Assembly: GCA_038246785.1 (NCBI GenBank)
Contig: JBBRVP010000001.1
Span: forward strand, 103,657-167,656
DNA: 64,000 nt
DNA from: JBBRVP01 sp038246785
GTDB taxonomy: Bacteria > Actinomycetota > Actinomycetes > Jiangellales > Jiangellaceae
Reading direction: 5' to 3'
Positions 30,571-39,164 of the stretch are shown here, in pieces. The position numbers and the translations under genes are program-made. The notes beneath the pieces are model-generated. The model saw only the letters and a program-made list of their open reading frames with translations. It was not told the DNA's origin and did not search any database. Numbering within the stretch: the stretch's first letter is position 1; each line of letters opens with the position of its first letter.

Positions 30571-31971
30571 TCACGGGCGTGTCATGCGCAGGACGTCGAG
30601 GGCGTCGTCGAGCTCGGCCTCGGTGAGCTCGCCCCGCTCCACGTACCCCTCGTCGAGGACCACCTCGCGGATGGTCCGGCCGTCGGTCATCGCCCGCTTG
30701 GCGATCGTGGCCGCCGCCTCGTACCCGATCACGCGGTTGAGCGGGGTGACGATCGAGGGCGAGGACTCCGCGTAACGGCGGCAGCGCTCCACGTCGGCCT
30801 CCATGCCGGCGACGACCTTGTCGGCGAGCAGGCGGGAGACGTTGGCCATCAGCCGCACCGACTCGAGCACGTTGCGCGCCATCACCGGAAGCATGACGTT
30901 GAGCTCGAAGTCTCCCTGGGAGCCGGCGAAACCAACGGCCGCATCGTTGCCGATCACCTGGGCCACGACCATCCGGACCGCCTCGCAGACCACTGGGTTG
31001 ACCTTGCCGGGCATGATGCTCGATCCCGGCTGCAGGTCGGGCAGCCGCAGCTCGGCCAGCCCGGCGGTGGGACCGGAGCCCAGCCAGCGCAGGTCGTTGG
31101 CGATCTTGTACAGGCCGACGGCGACGACCCGCAGCTGCCCGGACAGCTCGACCAGCCCGTCGCGGGCGCCCTGCGCCTCGAAGTGGTCCCGCGCCTCGCG
31201 CAGCGGCAGGTCCATGTCCGCGGCGAGCCGAGCCACGACCGCGGCTGCGAAGCCGGGCGGGGTGTTGATGCCGGTGCCGACCGCCGTCCCGCCGAGGGGG
31301 AGCTCGGCCAGCCGCGGGAGGGCTGCGTGCAGACGCTCGACGGCGTACGACATCTGGCTGGCGTAGCCCCCGAGCTCCTGACCCAGCGTCACCGGCGTGG
31401 CGTCCATCAGGTGCGTGCGACCGCTCTTGACGACGTCGGCGAAGTCGGCGGCCCGTGCCCGCAGCGTCCCGGACAGGTGCTCCAGCGCCGGGACGAGGTC
31501 GCGCAGCGTCGTGCGGGTCGCCGCGAGATGGATCGCGGACGGGAACGTGTCGTTGCTCGACTGCGAGGCGTTGACGTGGTCGTTGGGGTGCACCGGGCGA
31601 CCGAGCGCCTCGGTGGCGCGGGTCGCGATCACCTCGTTGACGTTCATGTTCGTGCTCGTGCCCGAGCCGGTCTGGAAGACGTCGATGGGGAACTGGTCGT
31701 CCCAGTCGCCCCGGGTGACCTCGGCCGCGGCGTCGTGGACGGCCTGGGCTAGATCAGCGTCGAGCACACCGAGGTCGGCATTGACCGCAGCCGCGGCGCC
31801 CTTGAGGCTCGCCAGCGCCCGCACCACCTCCCGATCGACGGGCACACCGGAGATCGGGAAGTTCTCCACAGCACGCTGCGTCTGCGCCCGCCACTTCGCG
31901 GCCGCCGGGACGCGCACCTCGCCCATCGTGTCGCGCTCGATGCGGAAGCCGTCGGGAGCGTCGTCGGACAT
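30571..31971 (-). CDS. fumC: Class II fumarate hydratase
   Basis: This 466-residue protein catalyses the fumarate/malate step of the TCA cycle in the cytosol. Family signatures include TGSGTSTNMNVNEVIATRAT, HPNDHVNASQSSNDTFPSAI, the catalytic-loop signature GSSIMPGKVNPVVCEA, and SGRTHLMDATPVTLGQELGG. Length and the GSSxMPxKxN motif fit fumarase; aspartase and argininosuccinate lyase fit less well. It is monocistronic, with its 3' end facing the palindrome at 30478-30532. Confidence 0.95.
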   Translation of the reverse strand: MSDDAPDGFRIERDTMGEVRVPAAAKWRAQTQRAVENFPISGVPVDREVVRALASLKGAAAAVNADLGVLDADLAQAVHDAAAEVTRGDWDDQFPIDVFQTGSGTSTNMNVNEVIATRATEALGRPVHPNDHVNASQSSNDTFPSAIHLAATRTTLRDLVPALEHLSGTLRARAADFADVVKSGRTHLMDATPVTLGQELGGYASQMSYAVERLHAALPRLAELPLGGTAVGTGINTPPGFAAAVVARLAADMDLPLREARDHFEAQGARDGLVELSGQLRVVAVGLYKIANDLRWLGSGPTAGLAELRLPDLQPGSSIMPGKVNPVVCEAVRMVVAQVIGNDAAVGFAGSQGDFELNVMLPVMARNVLESVRLMANVSRLLADKVVAGMEADVERCRRYAESSPSIVTPLNRVIGYEAAATIAKRAMTDGRTIREVVLDEGYVERGELTEAELDDALDVLRMTRP

Positions 31972-32007
31972 GGCCGCAACCTATCGTCGAGGGCTAGCGT
32001 CGCGACC

Positions 32008-32571
32008 ATGGCCGACCCCTTGACGCCGACGCCACCCGGACTGGTCGGGGTGGAGCATGCCGACCCGTACGGCGCCGCGCTGCTGGCCGCCCAGGGGGTC
32101 GCGGGTGCCGGGCTGCTCTGGCCGGGCCGCGGGGGCTGGCCGCTGTCGCGCCCGGTCCGCTTCCTCGCGCAGGTCGCCTTGACCACCGGCGCTGCCATGG
32201 CCGCGACCGCCATGGCCCACCTCGGCCGCGACCTGCGGCCGCAGTCCCGGCCCGGCGAGGACACGCTGCTTCACCGCGACGGGGCGTACGCGGTGGCGCG
32301 CCACCCGATCTACGCCGGACTGCTGCTCGGCGGGCTCGGCCTCGCCGTCCTGCGCCGGCGGCCCGAGCCGCTGCTCGCCGAGGCAGTGCTCGCCGCGGTG
32401 CTCCACGCGAAGTCCCGGCACGAGGACCGGCTGCTGCAGGAGCGCTTCGGCGGCGAGTGGGAGGCCTACGCCGCGGAGGTGCCGGCACTGGTGCCCCGCT
32501 GGGGCAGCAGGGGCTCCGGACCTCAGCTGACTCGGGCGACCTCCCGTACCCGCCCGTCGGCCAGGCCGTAG
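32008..32571 (+). CDS. Isoprenylcysteine-methyltransferase-like membrane protein
   Basis: This 187-residue protein has hydrophobic segments (FLAQVALTTGAAMAATAMAH; HPIYAGLLLGGLGLAVLRRR) and the ICMT/PEMT-type C-terminal signature: GAYAVARHPIYAGLLLGGL and HEDRLLQERFGGEWEAYAAE. Such proteins use SAM to methylate lipidic or small substrates at the membrane. Bacterial substrates are mostly unknown. It is divergent from fumC. Its last 49 bases overlap the 3' end of the convergent carbonic anhydrase gene. Confidence 0.82.
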   Translation: MADPLTPTPPGLVGVEHADPYGAALLAAQGVAGAGLLWPGRGGWPLSRPVRFLAQVALTTGAAMAATAMAHLGRDLRPQSRPGEDTLLHRDGAYAVARHPIYAGLLLGGLGLAVLRRRPEPLLAEAVLAAVLHAKSRHEDRLLQERFGGEWEAYAAEVPALVPRWGSRGSGPQLTRATSRTRPSARP

Positions 32572-33167
32572 ACCAGACCGACGACGACGAGTCGCCCCGA
32601 GGTGGTGGCGCCGGCCAGCACCCGGGAACGTTCCACGAGCCGCTCGACCGTCATCCGCACGTGCTCGGCCTCGACCGCGTCGACGTCGGGGTGCGTGCGG
32701 TCTCCGCCCACGGCCAGGACACTGGGCACGACCCGTTCGACGAGGTCGCGCAGGAACCCTGTCGGCAACTGTCCGGACCCGACCGCGTCGACGGCCGCTC
32801 GCACCGCACCGCAGCTGTCGTGACCGAGCACCACCACGAGTGGGACGTCGAGCGCCTCGAGGGCGAACTCGAGCGTGCCCAGGACAGAGGTGTCCACGAC
32901 GTGCCCGGCGGTGCGTACCACGAACAGTGCGCCGAGACCCTGATCGAAGACGATCTCGGCGGCGACCCGGGAGTCCGAGCACCCGAATACCGCGGCGAAC
33001 GGGCGCTGGCCGGCGGCCAGCTGGCTCCGTCGGGCAGCGTCCTGGGCGCGGTGCGCCGGACGCCCGTCCACGAAGCGACGGTTGCCGGCGAGCAGGGCCT
33101 CCAGGGCGGCGGCCGGAGTGCCTTCGCGAGCGCCGGCTGCGTCGTTCGGGGCGGCAGGTGCGGTCAC
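32523..33167 (-). CDS. Beta-class carbonic anhydrase
   Basis: This 214-residue enzyme interconverts CO2 and bicarbonate. Zinc ligands are visible in AAVFGCSDSRVAAEIVFDQG (Cys and the Asp-Arg dyad) and LVVVLGHDSCGAVRAAVDAV (His and Cys). FVVRTAGHVVDTSVLGTLEF is a further family segment. There is no signal peptide, so it is cytosolic. The C-terminal codons overlap the ICMT-like gene on the other strand by 49 bp. Confidence 0.93.
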   Translation of the reverse strand: MTAPAAPNDAAGAREGTPAAALEALLAGNRRFVDGRPAHRAQDAARRSQLAAGQRPFAAVFGCSDSRVAAEIVFDQGLGALFVVRTAGHVVDTSVLGTLEFALEALDVPLVVVLGHDSCGAVRAAVDAVGSGQLPTGFLRDLVERVVPSVLAVGGDRTHPDVDAVEAEHVRMTVERLVERSRVLAGATTSGRLVVVGLVYGLADGRVREVARVS

Positions 33168-33248
33168 GCGGCGATCGTCCCACCCGTGACCGCTGGTCCG
33201 CCTGGGGGTTCGCTCGATGAACGGGCGGGCAGAGCCTGCTTGCCAACC

Positions 33249-33273
33249 GACGACCAGTCACGTGATAGTCGTC
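33249..33273. promoter_or_regulatory. Putative operator upstream of the sugar ABC operon
   Basis: GACGAC (33249-33254) and GTCGTC (33268-33273) flank the palindrome TCACGTGA (33258-33265), 53 bp before the binding-protein start. The position suits a repressor of LacI or similar type. No regulator gene is adjacent. Confidence 0.35.
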
Positions 33274-33325
33274 CCAGTCATCGGAGACCGGTGCGACCCC
33301 AGGGAAACCGAGCAAGGGAGCTGCG

Positions 33326-34636
33326 GTGCACGTGCGATCAGCTGGGCGACGCGGACGACGACCGGTGGTGCTGGCTGCCAGCTTGGCGCTGGGGGCGTCC
33401 ATGCTCGCGGCTTGCGGGTCCGACAGCGGACCACCGGTCCTGACCTGGTACATCAACCCGGACAACGGCGGTCAGGCGCAGCTGGCCAAGAAGTGCACCG
33501 ACGCCGCTGGCGGCAAGTACACGATCAACACCTCGATCCTCCCCAACGACGCGACCGCCCAGCGCGAGCAGCTGGTCCGGCGGCTGGCGGCCAGCGACTC
33601 CTCGATCACCATGATGAGCCTCGACCCGCCCTTCATCCCGGAGTTCTCCGAGGCCGGATTCCTGAAGCCGCCGCCGCAGCAGGATGCGGCGGAGTTCACC
33701 GATGGCGTCGTGCAGAGCGCGGTGAAGAGTGCGACGTGGAAGGACCAGCTGGTCGCCGTACCCTTCTGGGCCAACACCCAGCTGCTGTGGTACCGCAAGT
33801 CGGTCGCCAAGAAGGCCGGGCTCAACATGGACCAGCCGGTCACCTGGGACCAGCTCATCAAGGCCGCGAAGCAGACCAACACGACCGTCGGGGTGCAGGC
33901 CAACCGCTACGAGGGCTACACCGTCTGGATCAACGCGTTGATCTCCGGCGCCGGCGGCAAGGTGATCGACAACCCCGAGGCGCCCGCCGACGAGGTCAAG
34001 ACCGGCCTGGAGACCCCCGCCGGCAAGGAAACCGCCACGATCATCCGGGAGCTCGCCGACAGCGGGGTGGGCGGGCCCGGACTGTCCACCATGGACGAGG
34101 AGGGAGCTCGGCTGCAGTTCCAGTCCGACAGCGGTGGGTTCATGATCAACTGGCCGTATGTCTGGCAGGCAGCTCAAAGTGAGGTCAAGGGCGGCACCCT
34201 GGACAAGTCATACCTCACCGACCTCGGCTGGACCGAGTACCCCCGCACCGACCAGGACAAGCCGGCCGCGCCGCCCTTCGGTGGCATCGAGCTCGCCGTC
34301 GGCGCCTTCACCGACCACGCCAGCCAGGCCTTCGACGCGGTGAAGTGCATCACCAGCAAGCAGAGCCAGACGGAGTACATGCTCTCCTCCGGCAACCCGG
34401 CGGCGCTCAAGTCGGTCTACGACGATCCCCAGGTGAAGAAGGCCTTCCCGATGGCGCCGTTGATCGTCCAGTCGCTGGACAAGGCCGTGCCCCGCCCGCA
34501 GACGCCGTACTACGGCGAGGTGTCGGGCAGCCTGCAGCGGACGTTCCACCCGGCGTCGTCTGTGTCGCCCGACCGGACTCCGGTAGAAGCCAACGACCTC
34601 ATCGTCGGCGTGCTCAGGAAGGAGCAACTGCTATGA
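33326..34636 (+). CDS. Sugar ABC transporter substrate-binding lipoprotein
   Basis: This 436-residue family-1 binding protein (LpqY/MalE-like) has a lipoprotein signal VVLAASLALGASMLAACGSD with a LAAC lipobox. The mature part has VLTWYINPDNGGQAQLAKKC, VAVPFWANTQLLWYRKSVAK and GGFMINWPYVWQA. It is exported and lipid-anchored to capture an oligosaccharide. Gene order (binding protein, two permeases, ATPase) matches the mycobacterial LpqY-SugABC trehalose importer, so trehalose or an alpha-glucoside is a reasonable guess. GTG has AAGGGAG upstream. ATGA overlap with the next gene. Confidence 0.9.
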   Translation: MHVRSAGRRGRRPVVLAASLALGASMLAACGSDSGPPVLTWYINPDNGGQAQLAKKCTDAAGGKYTINTSILPNDATAQREQLVRRLAASDSSITMMSLDPPFIPEFSEAGFLKPPPQQDAAEFTDGVVQSAVKSATWKDQLVAVPFWANTQLLWYRKSVAKKAGLNMDQPVTWDQLIKAAKQTNTTVGVQANRYEGYTVWINALISGAGGKVIDNPEAPADEVKTGLETPAGKETATIIRELADSGVGGPGLSTMDEEGARLQFQSDSGGFMINWPYVWQAAQSEVKGGTLDKSYLTDLGWTEYPRTDQDKPAAPPFGGIELAVGAFTDHASQAFDAVKCITSKQSQTEYMLSSGNPAALKSVYDDPQVKKAFPMAPLIVQSLDKAVPRPQTPYYGEVSGSLQRTFHPASSVSPDRTPVEANDLIVGVLRKEQLL

Positions 34637-35598
34637 CCGCCACCGCGCCGGCGACAGCACCGGAGCAGCCTCGCCTGGACCAGAAGGCCAAGGCGGCCAT
34701 GAGCGATCGGGCGAAGGCAGAGCGCAAGCTCGGCTGGATGCTGGCCGGGCCGGCGTTCGTCGTCATGATGGCCGTCACCGCCTACCCCATCCTCAACGCG
34801 CTCTACCTCTCGCTGTTCAACTACCGGCTCACCGACCCGGCGGCCCGGCAATTCATCTGGTTCCGCAACTACGTCGTCATCCTCACCGATGCTGTGTGGT
34901 GGCACGCCGTCTGGATCACCGTGGTGATCACGGTCGTCACGGTGGTCGTCGAGCTCGTCTTCGGCTTTGCGCTGGCCATGGTGATGCACCGCGCGTTGAC
35001 GTTCATGCGGCCGGTCCTGCGCACCGCGATCCTCGTCCCGTACGCCATCATCACCGTCGTCTCGGCCTTCGCCTGGCAGTTCGCATTCGCCCTCGACTCC
35101 GGCTTCGTCAACACGTGGTTCAGCTGGCTGCCTGGCATCAACCAGGACACCGCGTGGTTCTCCGGTACCTGGACGTCGCTGTTCGTGATCTGCCTGTCCG
35201 AGATCTGGAAGACCACACCGTTCATGTCGCTGCTGCTCCTCGCCGGACTCGCCCAGGTGCCCGAGGTGCTCCAGGAGGCGGCCAAGGTCGACGGAGCGAC
35301 GTGGTGGCAGCGGCTGTACAAGGTCACCATCCCGAACATGAAGGCAGCCATCATGGTGGCGGTGCTCTTCCGCACCTTGGACGCGTTCCGCATCTTCGAC
35401 AACGTCTTCATCATGACCAACGGCGCGCAAGGGACCGAGACGGTCTCGTTCCTCGCCTACCGGCAAACGATCACCCGCACGGAGATCGGGCTCGGCTCGG
35501 CGATCTCCGTGCTGCTGTTCCTGTGCGTGGTCCTGATCTCGTTCGTGTTCATCAAGGGCTTCCGAACCGACCTTTCCCAGGTGAGGGGTGACAAGTGA
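34633..35598 (+). CDS. Sugar ABC transporter permease 1 (MalF/SugA-like)
   Basis: This is a 321-residue inner-membrane protein with about six spans, starting LGWMLAGPAFVVMMAVTAYP. The cytoplasmic EAA loop is EAAKVDGATWWQRLYKVTIP, which contacts the ATPase. The ATG at 34633 overlaps the binding-protein stop (ATGA), and the next permease starts within its stop (GTGA). It forms one half of the translocation pore. Confidence 0.92.
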   Translation: MTATAPATAPEQPRLDQKAKAAMSDRAKAERKLGWMLAGPAFVVMMAVTAYPILNALYLSLFNYRLTDPAARQFIWFRNYVVILTDAVWWHAVWITVVITVVTVVVELVFGFALAMVMHRALTFMRPVLRTAILVPYAIITVVSAFAWQFAFALDSGFVNTWFSWLPGINQDTAWFSGTWTSLFVICLSEIWKTTPFMSLLLLAGLAQVPEVLQEAAKVDGATWWQRLYKVTIPNMKAAIMVAVLFRTLDAFRIFDNVFIMTNGAQGTETVSFLAYRQTITRTEIGLGSAISVLLFLCVVLISFVFIKGFRTDLSQVRGDK

Positions 35599-36443
35599 GC
35601 GGATCGCGCAGAGAACGCACCTGGTGGATCGTCGGAGGCGCGTTCATCGTCTTGTACTGCATGATCCCGGTGCTCTGGATCATCTCGCTGTCGTTCAAGG
35701 CGCCGAGCGACCTCAACAACAAGAAGTTCTTGCCCAGCGCCCTGTCGTGGGAGAACTACACCTTCGTCTTCAGGCGCGGCGCCCAGGGCGCCGGCGACAT
35801 CTTCATCCCGGCGCTGCGCAACTCCTTCATCATCGCGCTGTCGGCGACGTTCATCTCGGTGGTGCTGGCCACGTTCGCGGCCTACGCCATCGCCCGGCTC
35901 GAGTTCCCCGGAAAGCGGATCATCCTGGGCAGCGCGCTGGCTGTCGCGATCTTCCCAGTGATCTCCATCGTGACGCCGTTGTTCAACCTCTGGCGCGAGA
36001 TCGGCCTGTACGACACGATCCCGGGCCTCATCATCCCTTACCTCTCGCTGTGCCTGCCGCTGTGCATCTGGACGTTGTCGGCGTTCTTCCGGGAGATCCC
36101 CTGGGAGATGGAGCAGGCGGCGCAGGTCGACGGGGCGACGTCCTGGCAGGCGTTCCGGAAGGTCATCGTCCCGCTCGCTGCTCCCGGCGTGTTCACCACG
36201 GCGATCATCTCGTTCTTCATCGCCTGGAACGACTTCATCTACGGCATCTCGCTGACCTCGACCACGCGGGCCCGGCCGGTGCCGGCGGCGTTGTCGTCAT
36301 TCACCGGTGAGTCGCAGTTCGTGCAGCCCACCGGAAGCATCTCGGCGGCAGCAGTCGTCGTCACCATCCCCGTCGTGATTCTCGTGCTGTTGTTCCAGCG
36401 GCAGATCGTTGCCGGCCTGACCAACGGTGCCGTCAAGGGCTGA
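35595..36443 (+). CDS. Sugar ABC transporter permease 2 (MalG/SugB-like)
   Basis: This 282-residue permease has six predicted spans (WWIVGGAFIVLYCMIPVLWI at the start). Its EAA-like loop is QAAQVDGATSWQAFRKVIVP, with Gln-Ala-Ala in place of Glu-Ala-Ala. SFFIAWNDFIYGISL is typical of MalG-type proteins. It pairs with the upstream permease. Confidence 0.92.
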   Translation: MSGSRRERTWWIVGGAFIVLYCMIPVLWIISLSFKAPSDLNNKKFLPSALSWENYTFVFRRGAQGAGDIFIPALRNSFIIALSATFISVVLATFAAYAIARLEFPGKRIILGSALAVAIFPVISIVTPLFNLWREIGLYDTIPGLIIPYLSLCLPLCIWTLSAFFREIPWEMEQAAQVDGATSWQAFRKVIVPLAAPGVFTTAIISFFIAWNDFIYGISLTSTTRARPVPAALSSFTGESQFVQPTGSISAAAVVVTIPVVILVLLFQRQIVAGLTNGAVKG

Positions 36444-36455
36444 CCAGGAGGAAAC

Positions 36456-37742
36456 ATGGCATCGATCGAGCTCAAGGACATCAACAAGGTCTACGCCGAC
36501 GGCTTCCACGCGGTGAAGGACGTCGACCTCGAAATCCGCGACGGCGAGTTCATGATCCTCGTCGGGCCGTCCGGCTGCGGCAAGTCGACCCTGCTGCGCA
36601 TGGTCGTCGGACTCGAGGACATCAGCACCGGCGACATGATCATCGACGGCGACCGGATCAACGAGAAGGCGCCCCGCGAGCGCAACCTGTCGATGGTGTT
36701 CCAGAACTACGCGCTCTACCCGCACCTGACCGTTTTCGAGAACATCGCCTTCCCGCTCCGGCTGGCCAAGGGCCAGCATTCCGAGGACGAGATCAAGAGC
36801 AAGGTGGAGGCCGCGGCCGACATGCTCGAGCTGCGCGAGCACCTGCCGCGCAAGCCGGCCAACCTCTCCGGCGGCCAGCGCCAGCGGGTGGCGATGGGAC
36901 GGGCCATCGTGCGCGAGGCGAAGGCGTTCCTCTTCGACGAGCCGCTGTCCAACCTCGACGCCAAGCTGCGCGGCCAGATGCGCACCGAGATCGCCCGGAT
37001 GCAGCGCAACCTCGGGGTCACGACGATCTACGTCACCCACGACCAGACCGAGGCGATGACCCTCGGCGACCGGGTCGCGGTGCTCAAGAAGGGCCTGCTC
37101 CAGCAGTGCGCCAGCCCGCGCGAGCTCTACGAGCAGCCGGTCAACCTCTTCGTGGCCGGCTTCATCGGCTCACCGCCGATGAACTTCCTGCCCGCCAACG
37201 TCAAGGGCGACGTGCTCTCTACGCCGATCGCGGACATGCCCATGCCCGAGCAGGTCAAGGGCAAGGTGGAGGACGGCTCGATCCTCATCGTCGGGGTGCG
37301 TCCGGAGCACTTCGAGGACGCCAGCCTGGTCGAGGACGACAAGCGGGCGAAGGGCGTGACGTTCGAGGCAGACGTCGACGTCACGGAGTGGCTGGGCAGC
37401 GAGCAGTTCGCGTACATCCCGTTCGAGGCCGACCCGAAGGTCAAGGACAAGCTCGAGGAGCTCGACCGCGACCTCGACGGCGAGGGGATGCGCACGCAGC
37501 TCATCGTCGCGGTCGACCCGATGAGCAGGATCCGCGAGGGCGACACCGCCCAGCTGTGGTTCGACGCCCGTCGCATCCACGTCTTCGACCCGACCAGCGG
37601 CGACTGCCTCACCCGTGACGACGAGGTGGCCAAGGAGATCGGTGAGCGCTCCGACGAGGAGCGCAGGCGTCAGCTGGAGCGCGCTCGCGATGACCGGGGC
37701 AAGCGCAGTGACGGGCAGTCCGACGTCGCGCAACCGGCTTGA
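36456..37742 (+). CDS. Sugar ABC transporter ATP-binding protein (SugC/MsmK/UgpC type)
   Basis: This 428-residue ATPase has Walker A LVGPSGCGKSTLLRMVVGLE, the Q-loop VFQNYALYPHLTVFENIAFP, signature NLSGGQRQRVAMGRAIVREA, Walker B FLFDEPLSNLDAKLRGQMRT and switch YVTHDQTEAMTLGDRVAVL. A C-terminal MalK-type regulatory/TOBE domain follows (VRPEHFEDASLVEDDKRAKG). A strong AGGAGG lies 5-6 bases before the ATG. Such ATPases may serve several sugar importers. Confidence 0.94.
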   Translation: MASIELKDINKVYADGFHAVKDVDLEIRDGEFMILVGPSGCGKSTLLRMVVGLEDISTGDMIIDGDRINEKAPRERNLSMVFQNYALYPHLTVFENIAFPLRLAKGQHSEDEIKSKVEAAADMLELREHLPRKPANLSGGQRQRVAMGRAIVREAKAFLFDEPLSNLDAKLRGQMRTEIARMQRNLGVTTIYVTHDQTEAMTLGDRVAVLKKGLLQQCASPRELYEQPVNLFVAGFIGSPPMNFLPANVKGDVLSTPIADMPMPEQVKGKVEDGSILIVGVRPEHFEDASLVEDDKRAKGVTFEADVDVTEWLGSEQFAYIPFEADPKVKDKLEELDRDLDGEGMRTQLIVAVDPMSRIREGDTAQLWFDARRIHVFDPTSGDCLTRDDEVAKEIGERSDEERRRQLERARDDRGKRSDGQSDVAQPA

Positions 37743-37789
37743 GGGTGGCCTGACATCGGCCGGCAGCCGGCCTTGCTAGCGTCCGGCCG

Positions 37790-38392
37790 GTGAGTGGCGA
37801 CATCGAACCGTCCGGTCTGCGGGCCGGTGACGCGGACCGCGAGCGCGTGGCCGAGTTGCTGCGCGAGGCCGCTGGCGACGGTCGGCTCAGCCTCGCGGAG
37901 CTGGAGGAGCGACTGGAGGCGGCGTACGCCTCTCGGACGTACGGCGAGCTGGCGGCCGTCACCGCCGACCTGGCGCCGCCGCTCGACCGGTCGCGCGGGT
38001 CGCGCCCGGCGTCGCCCGCGCCACCGGGCGAGCCCGCCGCCCGGATGCTGGCCGTGTTCGGCGAGGAGAACCGGGTCGGCCGCTGGGAGGTGCCCTCCAC
38101 CGTCGTGGCGCGCGCCGTGTTCGGGTCGGTGAACGTCGACCTCACCGACGCCGTCGTGCGCGACCGCGAGGTGCTCGTGGACGCCTGGGCGGTGTTCGGA
38201 GCCGTCCTCGTCACCGTCCCCGAGGGAGTAGAGGTGCACCTGGAGCCGGGAGTCGCGGTGTTCGGCACGCGCACCAATCAGGTACCGGTGCCGGACGGGC
38301 CGCCGTCGGTCACCGTGCGCCTGCGCGGCGGAGCCGTCTTCGGAGAGGTGGGCCTGCGGCTGTCGAAGCGTCGTCGACGGCTGGGCCGCTGA
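37790..38392 (+). CDS. DUF1707 protein with LiaF-like C-terminal domain
   Basis: This is a 200-residue protein. LRAGDADRERVAELLREAAG, DGRLSLAELEERLEAAYASR and TYGELAAVTADL form the N-terminal DUF1707 (SHOCT-like) helical domain. After a Pro/Ala linker, AVFGEENRVGRWEVPSTVVA, VFGSVNVDLTDAVVRDREVL and AVFGTRTNQV form repeating beta strands as in cell-wall-active-antibiotic response proteins (LiaF/VraT). No membrane helix lies between the two, so it is probably cytosolic. A cell-envelope stress link is inferred from the family. Confidence 0.85.
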   Translation: MSGDIEPSGLRAGDADRERVAELLREAAGDGRLSLAELEERLEAAYASRTYGELAAVTADLAPPLDRSRGSRPASPAPPGEPAARMLAVFGEENRVGRWEVPSTVVARAVFGSVNVDLTDAVVRDREVLVDAWAVFGAVLVTVPEGVEVHLEPGVAVFGTRTNQVPVPDGPPSVTVRLRGGAVFGEVGLRLSKRRRRLGR

Positions 38393-38395
38393 AGC

Positions 38396-38617
38396 TCACT
38401 CGTCGCGTTTCACGGCGGCGGCCAGCCTGGCGCGGGCGCCGGCGAGCCACTGCTCGCACAGCGCCGCCAGGTCCTCTCCCCGCTCCCACAGCGCGAGCGA
38501 CTCCTCGAGCGTCGTGCCTCCCGCCTCGAGCCGCCGCACCACCTCCACGAGCTCGTCGCGGGCCTGTTCGTAGCCCATCTCCGGTCCGGCGGACGGCTCG
38601 TCCGGCCCAATCGTCAC
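38396..38617 (-). CDS. xseB: Exodeoxyribonuclease VII small subunit
   Basis: This is a 73-residue protein with the XseB signature GYEQARDELVEVVRRLEAGG and LEESLALWERGEDLAALCEQ. It binds the large subunit XseA to form the exonuclease that degrades single-stranded DNA. Unusually, an acetyltransferase gene on the opposite strand separates it from xseA. Its stop lies 3 bp from the 3' end of the convergent DUF1707 gene. Confidence 0.92.
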   Translation of the reverse strand: MTIGPDEPSAGPEMGYEQARDELVEVVRRLEAGGTTLEESLALWERGEDLAALCEQWLAGARARLAAAVKRDE

Positions 38618-38657
38618 GCGCTCCTCCTCGGCACCGACGACACCCTACGGTGGCCGG

Positions 38658-39164
38658 ATGAGCGCTGGGGAGGCGTCGGTCATCGGCGGGTGGCCGCGCC
38701 CACGCCGTGCCGTCCCGGCTGACTCAGCCGAGCTGGTCCGGCTGCGGACTCTGATGTTCGCCGCGATGGGCACGGCCACGGACAAGGTGGCCGATCCGGT
38801 GTGGCAGGGCGAGTGCGCGACCCTCCTGCAGGGGTGGCTCGGTCGGCCCGATAGCTCCGTGGCGGCCTACGTAGTGGACGCGCCCGAGGCTGGCCTCGCC
38901 GCCTCCGCGGTCGCCGAGGTCACCTGGCGGATGCCCTCACCGCTGCGCCGTGATCCGCGGGTCGCGCACGTCGGATCGGTGTGCACCGACCCGCGGTGGC
39001 GCCGGCGCGGGCTGGCCAGGGCGGTACTCGGCGCGCTGCTGGCCGACCTCGACGCGGCAGGGGTGCCGCGGGCCGACCTGCACGCGACCGGCGCCGCCGA
39101 CCGGCTCTACCGATCGCTCGGCTTCGTCGACGTGCGGTGGCCGTCGCTGCGCCGTGAGCTGTGA
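38658..39164 (+). CDS. GNAT-family acetyltransferase inserted between xseB and xseA
   Basis: This is a 168-residue GNAT protein. RAVPADSAELVRLRTLMFAA opens the fold, VAHVGSVCTDPRWRRRGLAR is the acetyl-CoA motif (RRRGLA), and ADRLYRSLGFVDVRWPSLRR ends it. The substrate is unknown. It lies between the two exonuclease VII genes on the opposite strand. Its 3' end overlaps the xseA 3' end by 58 bp, and it starts 40 bp from the xseB start. Confidence 0.87.
   Translation: MSAGEASVIGGWPRPRRAVPADSAELVRLRTLMFAAMGTATDKVADPVWQGECATLLQGWLGRPDSSVAAYVVDAPEAGLAASAVAEVTWRMPSPLRRDPRVAHVGSVCTDPRWRRRGLARAVLGALLADLDAAGVPRADLHATGAADRLYRSLGFVDVRWPSLRREL

Noticed and set aside
34345..34632. Longer N-terminus for sugar permease 1 reading back into the binding-protein gene
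   Set aside because: The ATG at 34633 with the ATGA overlap gives the normal family start. The upstream frame is a shadow of the binding-protein gene.
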